From: Pantoea sp. 18069
GTDB taxonomy: Bacteria; Pseudomonadota; Gammaproteobacteria; Burkholderiales; Burkholderiaceae_C
Assembly (NCBI RefSeq): GCF_902706035.1
Contig: NZ_CACSJA010000006.1
Location: 62,001-126,000, forward strand
DNA: 64,000 nt
Direction of reading: 5' to 3'
Shown piece after piece: positions 53,650-62,773 of the stretch. Positions within the stretch are counted from its first letter, which is position 1. Each line of letters begins with the position of its first letter. The notes beneath the pieces are model-generated. The model was given only the letters and a program-made list of their open reading frames with translations, had not been told where the DNA came from and searched no databases. The translations under genes and the position numbers were made by a program.

Positions 53650-54265
53650 ATGATCAAATATCTCAAGCGCGGCAAGGGCGTGCAGGTTCGCGCAGACGAT
53701 GCACCCTCCTTGCGCCCGCCAGAAGACGTGCGCAGCATGCGCCTGGATTACTACCGTTATGTGGCGGATGGCAGCGCGAATGCACCAGTCATCGTGGTCA
53801 TGGAAGACGCCGATGACAGACCGGGAACGGGCTCGTTCTGGGGCGAAGTCAACTCGGCGCTGCACGAAGGCCTGGGCGTTGCCTGCGTGCCGACCAACGA
53901 CTCAGTGCGCGACCTCGGCGATCTTTCCCATTCTTGCCGGGAGCGTGTGGCCTTCGCATGCGCATGCGCATGTGCACGTGGAGGACATTGGTACGCCGGT
54001 GACCGTGTTTGGCATGGAGGTTGCTCATGGCGACCTGATCCATGCCGACCGGCACGGCGCGGTGGTGATCGCGCTCGAGTACCTGCAGGCACTGCCTGCG
54101 TGTATCGATCTCATGCAGCGCAAGGAAGCGCCGCTGCTGGCCGCCGCACGCAGCGTGTCGTTCACGCTGGCCATGGTCGCCTCGGACGATCTCCACTGGC
54201 GAGGTCTTACAGGGCAATCAGGTATCACCGCCGATCGGTCCCATCGTGAAGGCATGCGGAGCTAA
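53650..54265 (+). pseudogene. Chimeric scar: hisD-like 5' end fused to rraA-like body
   Basis: The start [17 protein letters not shown] is that of the hisD-like gene (62492, with [17 protein letters not shown]). At 53700/53701 it jumps to RraA sequence (APSLRPPEDVRSMRLDYYRY, then ALHEGLGVA). From 53701 to 53873 it is identical to the intact rraA (reverse complement of 56964-57136) except for one base; past that point the two differ at about one base in five. A frameshift near 53917 then breaks the RraA part (SVRDLGD, then in another frame ILAGSVWPSHAHAHVHVED). The protein would not be functional. It is the remnant of a second copy of the operon in which everything between hisD and rraA was deleted. 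Confidence 0.85.
53701..53873. repeat. 173-bp inverted repeat arm (pairs with 56964-57136)
   Basis: 172 of 173 bases match the reverse complement of 56964-57136, in rraA. The outer flanks diverge, so this is a very recent duplication or gene-conversion tract between opposite-strand copies. Confidence 0.88.
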
Positions 54266-54297
54266 CGCCTCAAGCACTTCCTCCTAACCACCGTTTG

Positions 54298-54323
54298 CTG
54301 CCCCTGCGTATCCAGGGGCGGCT
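54298..54323 (+). terminator. Possible hairpin after the chimeric scar
   Basis: GCCCCTG-cgtatc-CAGGGGC, a 7-bp perfect stem extendable to 10 with one mismatch, followed by a T-rich stretch (GATTTTCACTTTCC). It lies 33 bp after the scar's last stop. Confidence 0.4.
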
Positions 54324-54386
54324 GATTTTCACTTTCCCCTGGGTCCATTCATTCCGACCCGGGAGCAGGACACCGCCAGGACCGAC

Positions 54387-55337
54387 ATGAAGATTGCATT
54401 CCTTGACCGCTCTACACTCTCCCCTCAGACCATCCTGCGACTTCCTTTCTTCAAGCACGAACTTGTGTGCTACGAGAACACGCAACCGAATGAGATAGCG
54501 CACCGGATTGCCGACGCAGACATTGTCATCACCAATAAGGTGAAGCTCAGCGCCGAGGCTTTGCAGCAGGCCCCGAGGCTGAAGCTTGTGGCGGTAGCGG
54601 CGACCGGAACCGACAATATTGACTTGAACGCCTGTGCCCAGCGTGGCATCACCGTCAGCAATATTCGGAATTACGCTGGCAACACGGTTCCAGAGCACAC
54701 CTTCGCACTGATATTTGCGCTTCGCCGCAGCATCTGTGCCTATCGAGAATCCGTGAGTGCCGGCAAGTGGCAGGAATCCGCGCAGTTCTGCTACTTTGAT
54801 TATCCCATCCGGGATCTGGCGGGCGCCACTCTGGGAATCATTGGAGACGGTGCACTCGGCAACGCCGTGGCGACGATTGCACGTGCCCTCGGCATGACGG
54901 TGCTGTTTTCTGCATTTAAGGGGCACGCCGGCATGGGAAGCCTGTATACCTCGTTCGATGACGTCCTGGCACGCTCCGACATCATCACGCTCCACTGTCC
55001 ATTGACCGCCGAAACCCGCAATATGATTGGGGCCGAAGAGTTCGAGAAAATGGATCGCAAGCCTCTCATCATCAATACGGCCCGTGGCGGCCTAATCGAT
55101 GAAGAAGCGCTTGCCAAGGCATTGCGCAGCGGTCAGATTTCGGGGGCAGGGTTTGATGTTGTCTCGGTCGAACCTCCACCTGCGGAGCACCCATTCATGG
55201 CGCTGCTGGATAGGCCGAACTTCATCTTGACTCCCCACGTGGCTTGGGCCTCTCAAGAGGCGATACAGAGCTTGGCCGACCAGCTCATCGACAACGTGGA
55301 AGCGTTCGTCAGAGGCGCGCCTGTGAACAGGGTGTAG
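54387..55337 (+). CDS. D-2-hydroxyacid dehydrogenase
   Basis: 316 residues of the D-isomer specific family: NAD site GIIGDGALGNAV, catalytic Arg in NTARGGLIDE, Glu in SVEPPPAEHP and His in TPHVAWAS. The sequence is of the hydroxypyruvate/glyoxylate reductase group. The region has clearly lower GC than the operons around it. It follows the chimeric scar, so in the ancestor it was likely an operon partner of the hisD/rraA genes, oxidizing or reducing a 2-hydroxy acid in the same pathway. Confidence 0.9.
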   Translation: MKIAFLDRSTLSPQTILRLPFFKHELVCYENTQPNEIAHRIADADIVITNKVKLSAEALQQAPRLKLVAVAATGTDNIDLNACAQRGITVSNIRNYAGNTVPEHTFALIFALRRSICAYRESVSAGKWQESAQFCYFDYPIRDLAGATLGIIGDGALGNAVATIARALGMTVLFSAFKGHAGMGSLYTSFDDVLARSDIITLHCPLTAETRNMIGAEEFEKMDRKPLIINTARGGLIDEEALAKALRSGQISGAGFDVVSVEPPPAEHPFMALLDRPNFILTPHVAWASQEAIQSLADQLIDNVEAFVRGAPVNRV

Positions 55338-55542
55338 CCCACAATATAGAGGGTGGGATTGCTGCAGGGTAATGTGTTTTTTCCTCTTCCCTTGGAGTAT
55401 TTCCTCCTGGTACTGGCCTGTCCCAGTTCTTGGTGCACCTGGAGATGGACGGCCCCCGCTGCCGTAGATGGATCCTCTCCTCACGCCTGAGCTGGGTTCG
55501 CTGCAACGGCAGGACGCGCATATCTCCGGCCCAGCTGTGGCT

Positions 55543-55704
55543 AAAGGCACTGAGTTGTCTCGGTGGAGTGGCCAAGAGATTCAAGCTGTGGTCCGCACCT
55601 TGAACAACAGGCCGCGCAAAACGCTTGGTTGGAGAACACCGGCTGAAGCACTCAACGAGTATCTAAAATCTGCGGAACAACCCGGTGTTGCGACCATCGT
55701 TTGA
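55543..55704 (+). mobile_element. IS30-family transposase C-terminal remnant
   Basis: KGTELSRWSGQEIQAVV and then LNNRPRKTLGWRTPAEALNE, with stop at 55702-55704, is the end of an IS30-type DDE transposase (LNNRPRKxLgwrTPaE). About 53 codons remain. The rest of the transposase and both terminal repeats are missing or unrecognizable. It lies between the hydroxyacid dehydrogenase and the hpcH gene. Confidence 0.72.
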
Positions 55705-55767
55705 CTCCGCCTGGCGGAAGGGGGCAGGTCACCGCAACAACCCAAAGACTAGAGGAGCAGCGCCGGC

Positions 55768-56565
55768 TCAATAGGAAAGACTGGCGACCTTATCCAGACG
55801 ACCGCCAGCAGCCGAGGCCTGCTGCAGCGCGTGCGTGATCAAGCCGGTGGTGACTCCGGCGAAATAGCGCGCTCCCCATTGTCCGTACTTGGCTTCGTCT
55901 TCGGGGGTGAGCGCGATAACTCCGGCGCAGTTGCCCGCTGTGCTGATGGCGCGCAGCGCGCGTTCGATCTCGGCTTCGACCTGCGGCGAATGCCAGTCGC
56001 TACCGTAGCCCATGGCGTGTGACAGGTCGTTGGGGCCCACGAATACCGCATTGACGCCTTCGACCGCAGCAATCTCGCCCGCCTGCGCCACTGCCTCGGG
56101 GGTCTCGAGCATGACGATCAAGGCAATGCCGGCATTGCTGCGCTCGGTGTGGGCGCCGCCGGGAAAGGCTCCGTAACCTGCGGCGCGCGGGCTGAAGGCG
56201 CTGCCGCGGCGACCGACTCCCGGATAGCGTACCTGCTGCACCAGATCGCGCGCTTCGGCCGCGCTGGCAACCATCGGTATCTGCACTGCGCTGGCGCCCA
56301 TGTCGAGAATGCGCGAAATATCCTGGCGCAGACAGCGCACCACGGGCACGATGCCGCTGGCGCGGGCCGCGCGCAGCATGTTCTCGGTGGTCTCCAGGCC
56401 ACTGCTGCCATGCTCGTTGTCGATGATCACAAAATCGAAACCGGCGTAGCCGCACATCTCAACGATGGCCGGGCTGGGCAGCGAATTGAAGACTCCACGC
56501 AGCGCACGACCGCTGCGCAGCATGCCAGGAAGTCTATCGTCCAGAGGGTGGTAGCGTGCTTGCAT
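55768..56565 (-). CDS. HpcH/HpaI-family aldolase
   Basis: 265 residues from ATG 56565. Features: GVFNSLPSPAIVEMCGYAG, FVIIDNEHGSSG, ASAVQIPMVASAAEARDLV, AVFVGPNDLSHAMG, with metal-binding Glu and Asp conserved. Last gene of the seven-gene operon, 52 bp after rraA. It differs from the aldolase at 52587 in most positions. With rraA it gives the operon two aldolases of unlike folds, both of which release pyruvate-like products. Confidence 0.88.
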   Translation of the reverse strand: MQARYHPLDDRLPGMLRSGRALRGVFNSLPSPAIVEMCGYAGFDFVIIDNEHGSSGLETTENMLRAARASGIVPVVRCLRQDISRILDMGASAVQIPMVASAAEARDLVQQVRYPGVGRRGSAFSPRAAGYGAFPGGAHTERSNAGIALIVMLETPEAVAQAGEIAAVEGVNAVFVGPNDLSHAMGYGSDWHSPQVEAEIERALRAISTAGNCAGVIALTPEDEAKYGQWGARYFAGVTTGLITHALQQASAAGGRLDKVASLSY

Positions 56566-56617
56566 AGCGATGTTCTTTAAACAGGAGTGGGGAAGTACTC
56601 TGGCAGAGATGTCAGGC

Positions 56618-57328
56618 TCAGTGAATGTCTTCGGAGTCGCGCATCGCCTGCTCGAGCAGCGCCAGCGAGAAAGAGCCACTGCGCACGGCCTCCAGCAGTG
56701 GCGCTTCCTTGCGCTGCACCAGGTCGATGCAGTCTGGTAGTGCGGCCAGATACTCGGGCCTGATCAGCACCGCGCCGTGGCAATCCGCATGGATCAAATC
56801 GCCATGCGCCAGTTCCAGGCCAAAGACGGTCACTGGCGTGCCTATCTCCTCGACATGCACATAGGCATGCGAAGGCCCTACGCTGCCCGCCAGGATGGGA
56901 AAGCTCTTGGAGAGACAATCGAGATCGCGCACCGATCCATTGGTCAGCACCCCGGCTACGCCTAGGCCTTCGTGCAGCGCCGAGTTGACTTCGCCCCAGA
57001 ACGAGCCCGTTCCCGGTCTGTCATCGGCGTCTTCCATGACCACGATGACTGGTGCATTCGCGCTGCCATCCGCCACATAACGGTAGTAGTCCAGGCGCAT
57101 GCTGCGCACGTCTTCTGGCGGGCGCAAGGAGGGTGCCGAAGCACGAATGCGCGCTGTGCGCACAAAGCCCACGATGGCTGGCAGGGGCTGCGGCGCAGCC
57201 ACGATATTGCCGTAGGTAAAGCCTTGCGCGGTACGGCCGCCCATGGCGAGCTCCAGCGCATTGCAGATGGTCGGCGTATCGACTGAGCGCAGCTTACGGA
57301 TCAGTTCGGGAGTTAAGGTCGCTTGCAT
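56618..57328 (-). CDS. RraA-family protein / 4-hydroxy-4-methyl-2-oxoglutarate aldolase type
   Basis: 236 residues; its ATG overlaps the stop of the upstream tctC (TAATG). Features: VDTPTICNALELAM, FWGEVNSALHEGLGVAGVLTNGSVRDLDCL (metal and substrate Arg-Asp), IGTPVTVFGLELAHGDLIHADCHGAVLI. Members either bind RNase E (RraA) or are HMG/CHA aldolases; the presence in a catabolic operon and the NGSVRDL site favour the aldolase. It carries the 173-bp tract shared with the scar at 53701. Confidence 0.88.
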   Translation of the reverse strand: MQATLTPELIRKLRSVDTPTICNALELAMGGRTAQGFTYGNIVAAPQPLPAIVGFVRTARIRASAPSLRPPEDVRSMRLDYYRYVADGSANAPVIVVMEDADDRPGTGSFWGEVNSALHEGLGVAGVLTNGSVRDLDCLSKSFPILAGSVGPSHAYVHVEEIGTPVTVFGLELAHGDLIHADCHGAVLIRPEYLAALPDCIDLVQRKEAPLLEAVRSGSFSLALLEQAMRDSEDIH

Positions 57329-58338
57329 TATTCAATAACGATGTTGTTGGTTTTGATCAGGTCGGCGAACTTGACGGTCTCGTCCTTGATGAATTGGCTG
57401 AATACTTCAGCTTTCATGGGCTTGGGAACAAAGCCCTGGCCCGCCATGCGTGCCTGGACGGTGGGTGTTTCCAGCACCGCTGTCACTTCCGCATTCAGAT
57501 AAGAAATCACAGCTGACGGAGTGCCGGCCGGGGCCAACAGGCCCAGCCAGGTCACGGCCTCAAACCCCGGCACGCCAGACTCGGCGAGCGTGGGCAGATC
57601 GGGCTGCAAAGGCGAGCGTTTCAAGCTGGTCACCGCCAACGCCTTGGCCTGCCCGTTCTTGGCAAAGGCCAAAGCCGTCGCCATATTGTCGAACTGCATG
57701 TCGATCTGATTGCCCGCCAGATCAATCAACGATTGGCTGCTGCCCTTGTAGGGAACGTGTACTGCGGATCCGTTGATGCGGTTGAGCATCAGCAGCGCCG
57801 TCAAATGTTGCGAAGTGCCGTTGCCGCTGGTGCCGTAGGAGAGGGCATCGGGCTTGGCTTTGATCGCGCTGATCAGCTCCTGCACATTGCCAGCTCCCGA
57901 CTTGTTGCTGGCCAGCAGCACCAGCGGTGTTTCGGCCAGAGCGGTAATCGGCGCGAAGTCTTTGTCAACTTTGTAGCCGATTCTTTTGAGCAGGGTCGGA
58001 TTGACGGCGAGGGCGGTTTGCGTGCCGAGCAGCAGGGTGTAGCCGTCCGGTTTAGCGCGGGCGACGGCTTCAGTACCGATGCCGCCGCCTGCGCCAGCCT
58101 TGTTTTCGACCACCACCGCCGTATTCCAGCGCTTGCCGAGTTCGTCCGCCACCAGGCGGCCGATGATGTCCGTGGCGCCGCCTGGTGCGAAAGGAACCAC
58201 GATCACGACGCGGCCGGTGTTCGGGTAGTCGTTTGATCCCGGCTTGGCCTGGGCCCAGGCTCCAGCGCAAGCTACGGCCAGGGTGGCGAGCGCGGCGCGG
58301 CGCGCGATACGACGGCTATTCTTCGTGAAATAAAACAT
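57328..58338 (-). CDS. Bug/TctC-family periplasmic binding protein
   Basis: 336 residues from ATG 58338 (AGGAGA seven bases upstream). Signal peptide to about residue 29 (ALATLAVACAGAWA-QAK). Motifs: VVIVVPFAPGGATDIIGR, VVVENKAGAGGGIG, DGYTLLLGTQTA, HVPYKGSSQSLID, LPTLAESGVPGF. Fourth-to-fifth gene of the operon, 25 bp after the next tctC; the two are only moderately alike. Confidence 0.9.
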   Translation of the reverse strand: MFYFTKNSRRIARRAALATLAVACAGAWAQAKPGSNDYPNTGRVVIVVPFAPGGATDIIGRLVADELGKRWNTAVVVENKAGAGGGIGTEAVARAKPDGYTLLLGTQTALAVNPTLLKRIGYKVDKDFAPITALAETPLVLLASNKSGAGNVQELISAIKAKPDALSYGTSGNGTSQHLTALLMLNRINGSAVHVPYKGSSQSLIDLAGNQIDMQFDNMATALAFAKNGQAKALAVTSLKRSPLQPDLPTLAESGVPGFEAVTWLGLLAPAGTPSAVISYLNAEVTAVLETPTVQARMAGQGFVPKPMKAEVFSQFIKDETVKFADLIKTNNIVIE

Positions 58339-58363
58339 CTGAAAGTCTCCTGCTTTTGTTTGT

Positions 58364-59347
58364 TTATTCAGTTTTGAAGTCGGCACTGCTCATGACCTTG
58401 TCCCACTTTGCTATCTCGGCGCGCTGGAAACTGGCGAAATCCTTGGACCCGCGGCCATCTGGCTCGACTCCCAGCGCGCGCAGCTTGGCCTGAACATCGG
58501 GCAGCGCAACCACGGCGGCGATGTCTTTGCTCAGGCGATCGACCACGGCCTGAGGTGTTCCGACAGGAGCAAAGACGCCTTGCCAGGACTGCATCTCGAA
58601 GTTGGGCACACCGGCTTCGGCCAGGGACGGGACGTCCGGCAGGCTCGCCAGGCGCGACTTGGACGTGACGGCCAGCATTTTTACGCGTTTGCCATCAATC
58701 ATCGGACGCGCGGCAGCAACGGTTTCGAACACCATGTCGATTTGTCCGCCCACCAGGTCGATCATTGCCCCGGAACCACCCTTGTAGGCGATCTGGCGCA
58801 GTTGCGTGCCAGTGAGACTCTGAAACAGTTGACCTGACAGGTGCTGGGAGGTGCCCGCTCCCGCTGTGCCATAAGTCAGGCTATCGGGCTGGGCTTTGAG
58901 TTCGGCCACGATCTGCTTTACCGAGTTGAAGCGGCTGTCGCTGGCTACCACCAGCACGTTGCTTACCGTGCCCACCATATTGATAGGAACGAAGTCTTTC
59001 TTCGGGTCGTAACCCAGGTTTTTGTTGAAGAAGGGATTGACCGCATGGGTGGTGATGGTGCCGCCAATTAGGGTGTAGCCATCCGCAGGCGAACGCGCCA
59101 CTGCCTGCGTGCCGACGATTCCCGATACGCCAGGCTTGTTCTCCACCACCACTGGCTGTCCCAACTTGTCGGCAAGATGCAAAGCAATCAGCCGCGCCAC
59201 GCCGTCAGACACGCCACCGGACGAGAACGGGACGACATATTTCACCGGCTTTTGCGGCCAGGACTGGGCCGCGGCTGGGAGTGCCACGACGGTCATTGAG
59301 AAGACGTAGACAGTGGCCGTAAGCAGTTTACGAGTATCGAATTTCAT
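58364..59347 (-). CDS. Bug/TctC-family periplasmic binding protein
   Basis: 327 residues from ATG 59347 (AAGGAGC three bases upstream). Signal peptide to about residue 27 (VYVFSMTVVALPAAA-QSW). Motifs: KYVVPFSSGGVSDGVAR, VVENKPGVSGIVG, DGYTLIGGTITTH, IAYKGGSGAMIDL, VPSLAEAGVPNF. The two tctC genes in one operon suggest that two related acids are sensed or taken up. No tctA/B is present. Confidence 0.9.
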   Translation of the reverse strand: MKFDTRKLLTATVYVFSMTVVALPAAAQSWPQKPVKYVVPFSSGGVSDGVARLIALHLADKLGQPVVVENKPGVSGIVGTQAVARSPADGYTLIGGTITTHAVNPFFNKNLGYDPKKDFVPINMVGTVSNVLVVASDSRFNSVKQIVAELKAQPDSLTYGTAGAGTSQHLSGQLFQSLTGTQLRQIAYKGGSGAMIDLVGGQIDMVFETVAAARPMIDGKRVKMLAVTSKSRLASLPDVPSLAEAGVPNFEMQSWQGVFAPVGTPQAVVDRLSKDIAAVVALPDVQAKLRALGVEPDGRGSKDFASFQRAEIAKWDKVMSSADFKTE

Positions 59348-59398
59348 GGAGCTCCTTTGGCTGCTGAAAATAATCTTTGAACTGATCAAGAGAACTCG

Positions 59399-60412
59399 TT
59401 AGGGGGCTGGGCGGACCGAAGCACGCTCCACCAGTTGGCTGGGGACGACGATGTTGCGCGGCTGCACGTCGCGCTGCATTTGCTCGTGCAGCAATTCGAT
59501 GGTGGCGACGACCATGTTTTCCACGCTTTGCACCACGGTGGTCAGCTGGTAAGCACCCCAGGCCGCCTGCGGAACGTCGTCGAAGCCGACCACGCTCACG
59601 TCATCGGGAATGCGCAGGCCGAGTTCGCAGCGCAGCACGTCCATGGAGGCGATGGCCATATGGTCGTTGGCCACGAAAATGGCATCAGGTTGCTCGGCGC
59701 CGACGAATAGCTCACGTGTAGCCTGCTTGGCGCGCTCGAAGCTGTAGTAGCCGATCGCCTTGCGGAAGACGTTGGTGCCGGCTTCCTGCAGTGCCTCGTT
59801 GAAGCCGCGTTCGCGTTCGAGATTGGTCGACGAGTTTTCCAGGCCAGCGAGGAAGGCCATTCTTTGATGGCCACGCGACAGCAGCAGCTCAGCGACCATG
59901 CGCCCCCCACGGTAGTTGTCGGATGTGACTGAACTGGTGCTGTAACGGGCCTGTGCGCTCATATCCGGCACACGGTTGAAAAGCACGATGGGAACGCCGG
60001 CGTCTTGGCAGTTTTTGGCCAGGGCCGGCGACAAGGTGGTGGACGCCATGACGATGCCATCGACCTGGTACTGCAAAATCTCGGCGATCACGTCGTCCGC
60101 TTCGTCGAGATCGCTGATGAACATCAGCACGTGATAGCCCTGCTTTTGCAGCTTCTGGGAGAGCTTTTCGATCACCAGCGGATAGAACTGGTTTTCCAGG
60201 TAACTCATGACCAGGGCGATGATCCGGCTGCGTCGCGTGATCAGGCTTCGAGCCATGGCGTTGGGCCGATAGCCCAAGACCTTGGCCGCCGCCATCACCT
60301 TGGCGCGGGTGTCTTCGGAGACACTCGCGCCGGGCGTGAAGCTGCGACTCACCGCTGACTGCGACACCTTTGCCAGGCGGGCAACTTCTTGGGCGGTAGC
60401 AGAAGATTTCAT
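59399..60412 (-). CDS. LacI-family regulator of the hisD-like operon
   Basis: 337 residues; ATG 60412 overlaps the SDR stop. HTH ATAQEVARLAKVSQSAVSRSF (residues 5-25), hinge AMARSLITRRSRIIALVM, effector domain to SVVGFDDVPQAAWGAYQLTTV. It is encoded inside the operon, so it is probably a self-regulated repressor. Its sites are likely the 16-bp palindromes at 62515 and 62541 and the one at 53586. Confidence 0.92.
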   Translation of the reverse strand: MKSSATAQEVARLAKVSQSAVSRSFTPGASVSEDTRAKVMAAAKVLGYRPNAMARSLITRRSRIIALVMSYLENQFYPLVIEKLSQKLQKQGYHVLMFISDLDEADDVIAEILQYQVDGIVMASTTLSPALAKNCQDAGVPIVLFNRVPDMSAQARYSTSSVTSDNYRGGRMVAELLLSRGHQRMAFLAGLENSSTNLERERGFNEALQEAGTNVFRKAIGYYSFERAKQATRELFVGAEQPDAIFVANDHMAIASMDVLRCELGLRIPDDVSVVGFDDVPQAAWGAYQLTTVVQSVENMVVATIELLHEQMQRDVQPRNIVVPSQLVERASVRPAP

Positions 60413-61173
60413 GCTGCGGTCCAGCCGCCGTCGAGCATCAGCGCGCTACCGGTGACAAGGCTGGAAGCTTCACTGGCCAAGAATACGATAGCCCCCATGA
60501 TCTCCTCGGTGCGGCCCAGCCGGCCGAGTGCGATCTTGCCGACCACCCATTCACGAAACGCTTCGTCCTTGAACATGTCGGCAGTCATTTCTGTTTCGAT
60601 AAAGGTGGGGCAGACGGTATTGACCCGGATGCCTGAAGCTCCCAACTCCCAAGCCAGGGCTTTGCTCATGCCCTCGATAGCGTGCTTGCTGGCGCAATAC
60701 AGCGTGCGGCGCGGGCTACCCACATGGCCCATCTGCGACGAGACGTTGATGATCGAGCCGCGCAAGCGGTCCGCAAGCAGGCCGCGCGCGACGGCGCGAG
60801 TGACGTGAAAGGCGGCCTTCACGTTCAGGTTGAGCACCGCGTCGATGTCCTCTTCTTCAAGCTGCACCAATTCCTTGGGGCGGTTCATGCCGGCGTTGTT
60901 GACGAGGATTTGGAACGGTCCGCGCGCGGAGATCTGTTCGCTCACGGCGCGCGCATCGGTCACGTCGAGCACCAGATAATCACAGCTGCCGCTCGCTGCA
61001 CGAATGCGCTCGCAGGCGCTGCGCAGCTCGCCTTCCGAGCGCGCGACCAGGGTGACGGCAGCACCGGCGTCTGCCAGCGCCGCAGCCGCGGCGAAACCAA
61101 TGCCCCGGCCGGCACCCGTCACCAGGGCGCGCTGTCCATCCACCCGAAAGCTTGGAGTTTTCGGCAGCATCAT
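60409..61173 (-). CDS. Short-chain dehydrogenase/reductase
   Basis: 254 residues from ATG 61173, which overlaps the hisD stop (TGATG). Classical SDR: TGAGRGIG, NNAGM, catalytic NVSSQMGHVGSPRRTLYCASK (S, Y, K) and VNTVCPTFIETEM. Oxidizes an alcohol with NAD(P). A second start directly follows (ATG 61170). Confidence 0.9.
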   Translation of the reverse strand: MMLPKTPSFRVDGQRALVTGAGRGIGFAAAAALADAGAAVTLVARSEGELRSACERIRAASGSCDYLVLDVTDARAVSEQISARGPFQILVNNAGMNRPKELVQLEEEDIDAVLNLNVKAAFHVTRAVARGLLADRLRGSIINVSSQMGHVGSPRRTLYCASKHAIEGMSKALAWELGASGIRVNTVCPTFIETEMTADMFKDEAFREWVVGKIALGRLGRTEEIMGAIVFLASEASSLVTGSALMLDGGWTAA

Positions 61174-62492
61174 CAGTCCTTTGCCGGCACCGGCTGATAC
61201 CAAGGCACCTCGGCCCGAGTGCCGTAGCGGCGCACGCGCAGATTGGCCTGCTCGCCATGCCCGGCGAAGTTCTCCATATGGCACAGGCGTGAGCAGTATT
61301 CGCCCATCATTGCGCTGGCTTCATCAGTCAGCACTTTTTGGTAAGTGCAGGTCTTGAGGAACTTGCCGACCCACAGACCGCCGGTGTAGCGTGCGCTGCC
61401 GTTGGTTGGCAGCGTATGGTTGGTGCCAATCACCTTGTCGCCGAAGCTCACGTTGGTGCGTGGCCCCAGGAACAGGCCGCCATAATTGGTCATGCGGGCG
61501 AGAAAGTAATCCGGGTCGCGGGTCATCACCTGGACATGCTCGAACGCCATTTCATTGGCTTTTTCCAGCATTTCTTCATCGGTGTCGCAGACGATGACTT
61601 CGCCGTACTCGGCCCAGCTTTGCGCTGCGGTGTCAGCGGTCGGCAGAATCTTCAGCTGACGCTCGATCTCGGTCATGGTCTCGCGTGCCAGCTTCTCGCT
61701 GGTCGTCAGCAACACTGCGGGCGAAGTGGGGCCGTGCTCGGCCTGGCCCAGCAGGTCGACGGCGCACATTTCGCCGTCCACCGTCTCGTCTGCGATGACC
61801 AAGGTCTCGGTGGGGCCGGCGAACAGGTCAATGCCTACGCGGCCGAACAGCTGGCGTTTGGCTTCGGCGACAAACATGTTGCCCGGGCCCACCAGCATGT
61901 TGACTGATGCGATGCTTTGCGTGCCCACGGCCATCGCCACCACGGCCTGGACTCCGCCCAGGACCAGAATTTCGTCGGCGCCGGCCATTGCCATGGCGGT
62001 CACGATGGCGGGGTGCGGCTTGCCCTGGTAGGGCGGGGCCGTAGCGACCACGCGCTTCACGCCTGCGACCTTGGCCGTCAGCACGCTCATGTGCGCCGAC
62101 GCCAGCAGCGGGTACTTGCCGCCCGGGATATAGCAGCCCACTGCATCGACCGGAATGTGCTTGTGGCCCAGAACGATTCCCGGCAAAGTTTCGACTTCCA
62201 CATCTTTCATGGAATCACGCTGGATCTGTGCGAAATTGCGCACCTGTGTTTGCGCGAAAGTAATGTCTTCAATTTCACGCGCCGACAGGCTCTTGCGCGC
62301 AGCTTCGATCTCGGCTTGCGAGAGCCTGAAATCGGCCGGATTCCAGTTGTCGAACTTGCGGCTGTACTCACGCACAGCGACGTCACCGCGCGACTCGATG
62401 TCCTTGATGATGGCTTCTACGGTGTTGCGCACCTTGGCGTCGTCGTCTGCGCGGACCTGCACGTCCTTGCCACGCTTGAGATATTTGATCAT
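61173..62492 (-). CDS. HisD-like (HpsN-type) NAD-dependent dehydrogenase
   Basis: 439 residues from ATG 62492 ([35 protein letters not shown] upstream carries AGGA). Full histidinol-dehydrogenase fold: [69 protein letters not shown], zinc ligands in [21 protein letters not shown] and the C-terminal His. No histidine-biosynthesis genes are nearby. Paralogues such as HpsN oxidize sulfopropanediol; a diol or hydroxy acid to acid oxidation is likely here. Substrate unknown. First gene of the operon. Confidence 0.9.
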   Translation of the reverse strand: MIKYLKRGKDVQVRADDDAKVRNTVEAIIKDIESRGDVAVREYSRKFDNWNPADFRLSQAEIEAARKSLSAREIEDITFAQTQVRNFAQIQRDSMKDVEVETLPGIVLGHKHIPVDAVGCYIPGGKYPLLASAHMSVLTAKVAGVKRVVATAPPYQGKPHPAIVTAMAMAGADEILVLGGVQAVVAMAVGTQSIASVNMLVGPGNMFVAEAKRQLFGRVGIDLFAGPTETLVIADETVDGEMCAVDLLGQAEHGPTSPAVLLTTSEKLARETMTEIERQLKILPTADTAAQSWAEYGEVIVCDTDEEMLEKANEMAFEHVQVMTRDPDYFLARMTNYGGLFLGPRTNVSFGDKVIGTNHTLPTNGSARYTGGLWVGKFLKTCTYQKVLTDEASAMMGEYCSRLCHMENFAGHGEQANLRVRRYGTRAEVPWYQPVPAKD

Positions 62493-62514
62493 TCTTGCAT
62501 CCTGGAAAGTTGGT

Positions 62515-62530
62515 TTGCATACGTATGCAA
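62515..62530. promoter_or_regulatory. Operator-like palindrome 1 before hisD-like gene
   Basis: TTGCATACGTATGCAA, perfect 16-bp palindrome, 23 bp before the start codon. Its central CG and length are those of LacI-family operators. Confidence 0.8.
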
Positions 62531-62540
62531 TGTGCTTGTC

Positions 62541-62556
62541 TTGCATGCGTATGCAA
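62541..62556. promoter_or_regulatory. Operator-like palindrome 2 before hisD-like gene
   Basis: TTGCATGCGTATGCAA differs from the first by one base (A to G). The centres are 26 bp apart, so two repressor dimers could bind on nearly the same helix face. Confidence 0.75.
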
Positions 62557-62773
62557 TTCCGTAAAAACCCTTAATCGACGCAAATTTTTTAAATCCGGGA
62601 GTCGGCCGCTGTTGGTGTGAAACTGAGCTGACCGGCTCTCAGTTCGCCGAGTGGGCGGGCGGGGCGGCTCTGGCAGGCTCACCCGGCATCTGCCATTCGA
62701 TGCACTGGGCATTCATGTATTGATCCCGTAAAAACCTGCACAGGTCCTAAACTTGGAAAAAAGGATCTGAAAG

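Noticed and set aside
61173..62492. True histidinol dehydrogenase of histidine synthesis
   Set aside because: No his genes nearby; operon context is catabolic and includes a LacI regulator.
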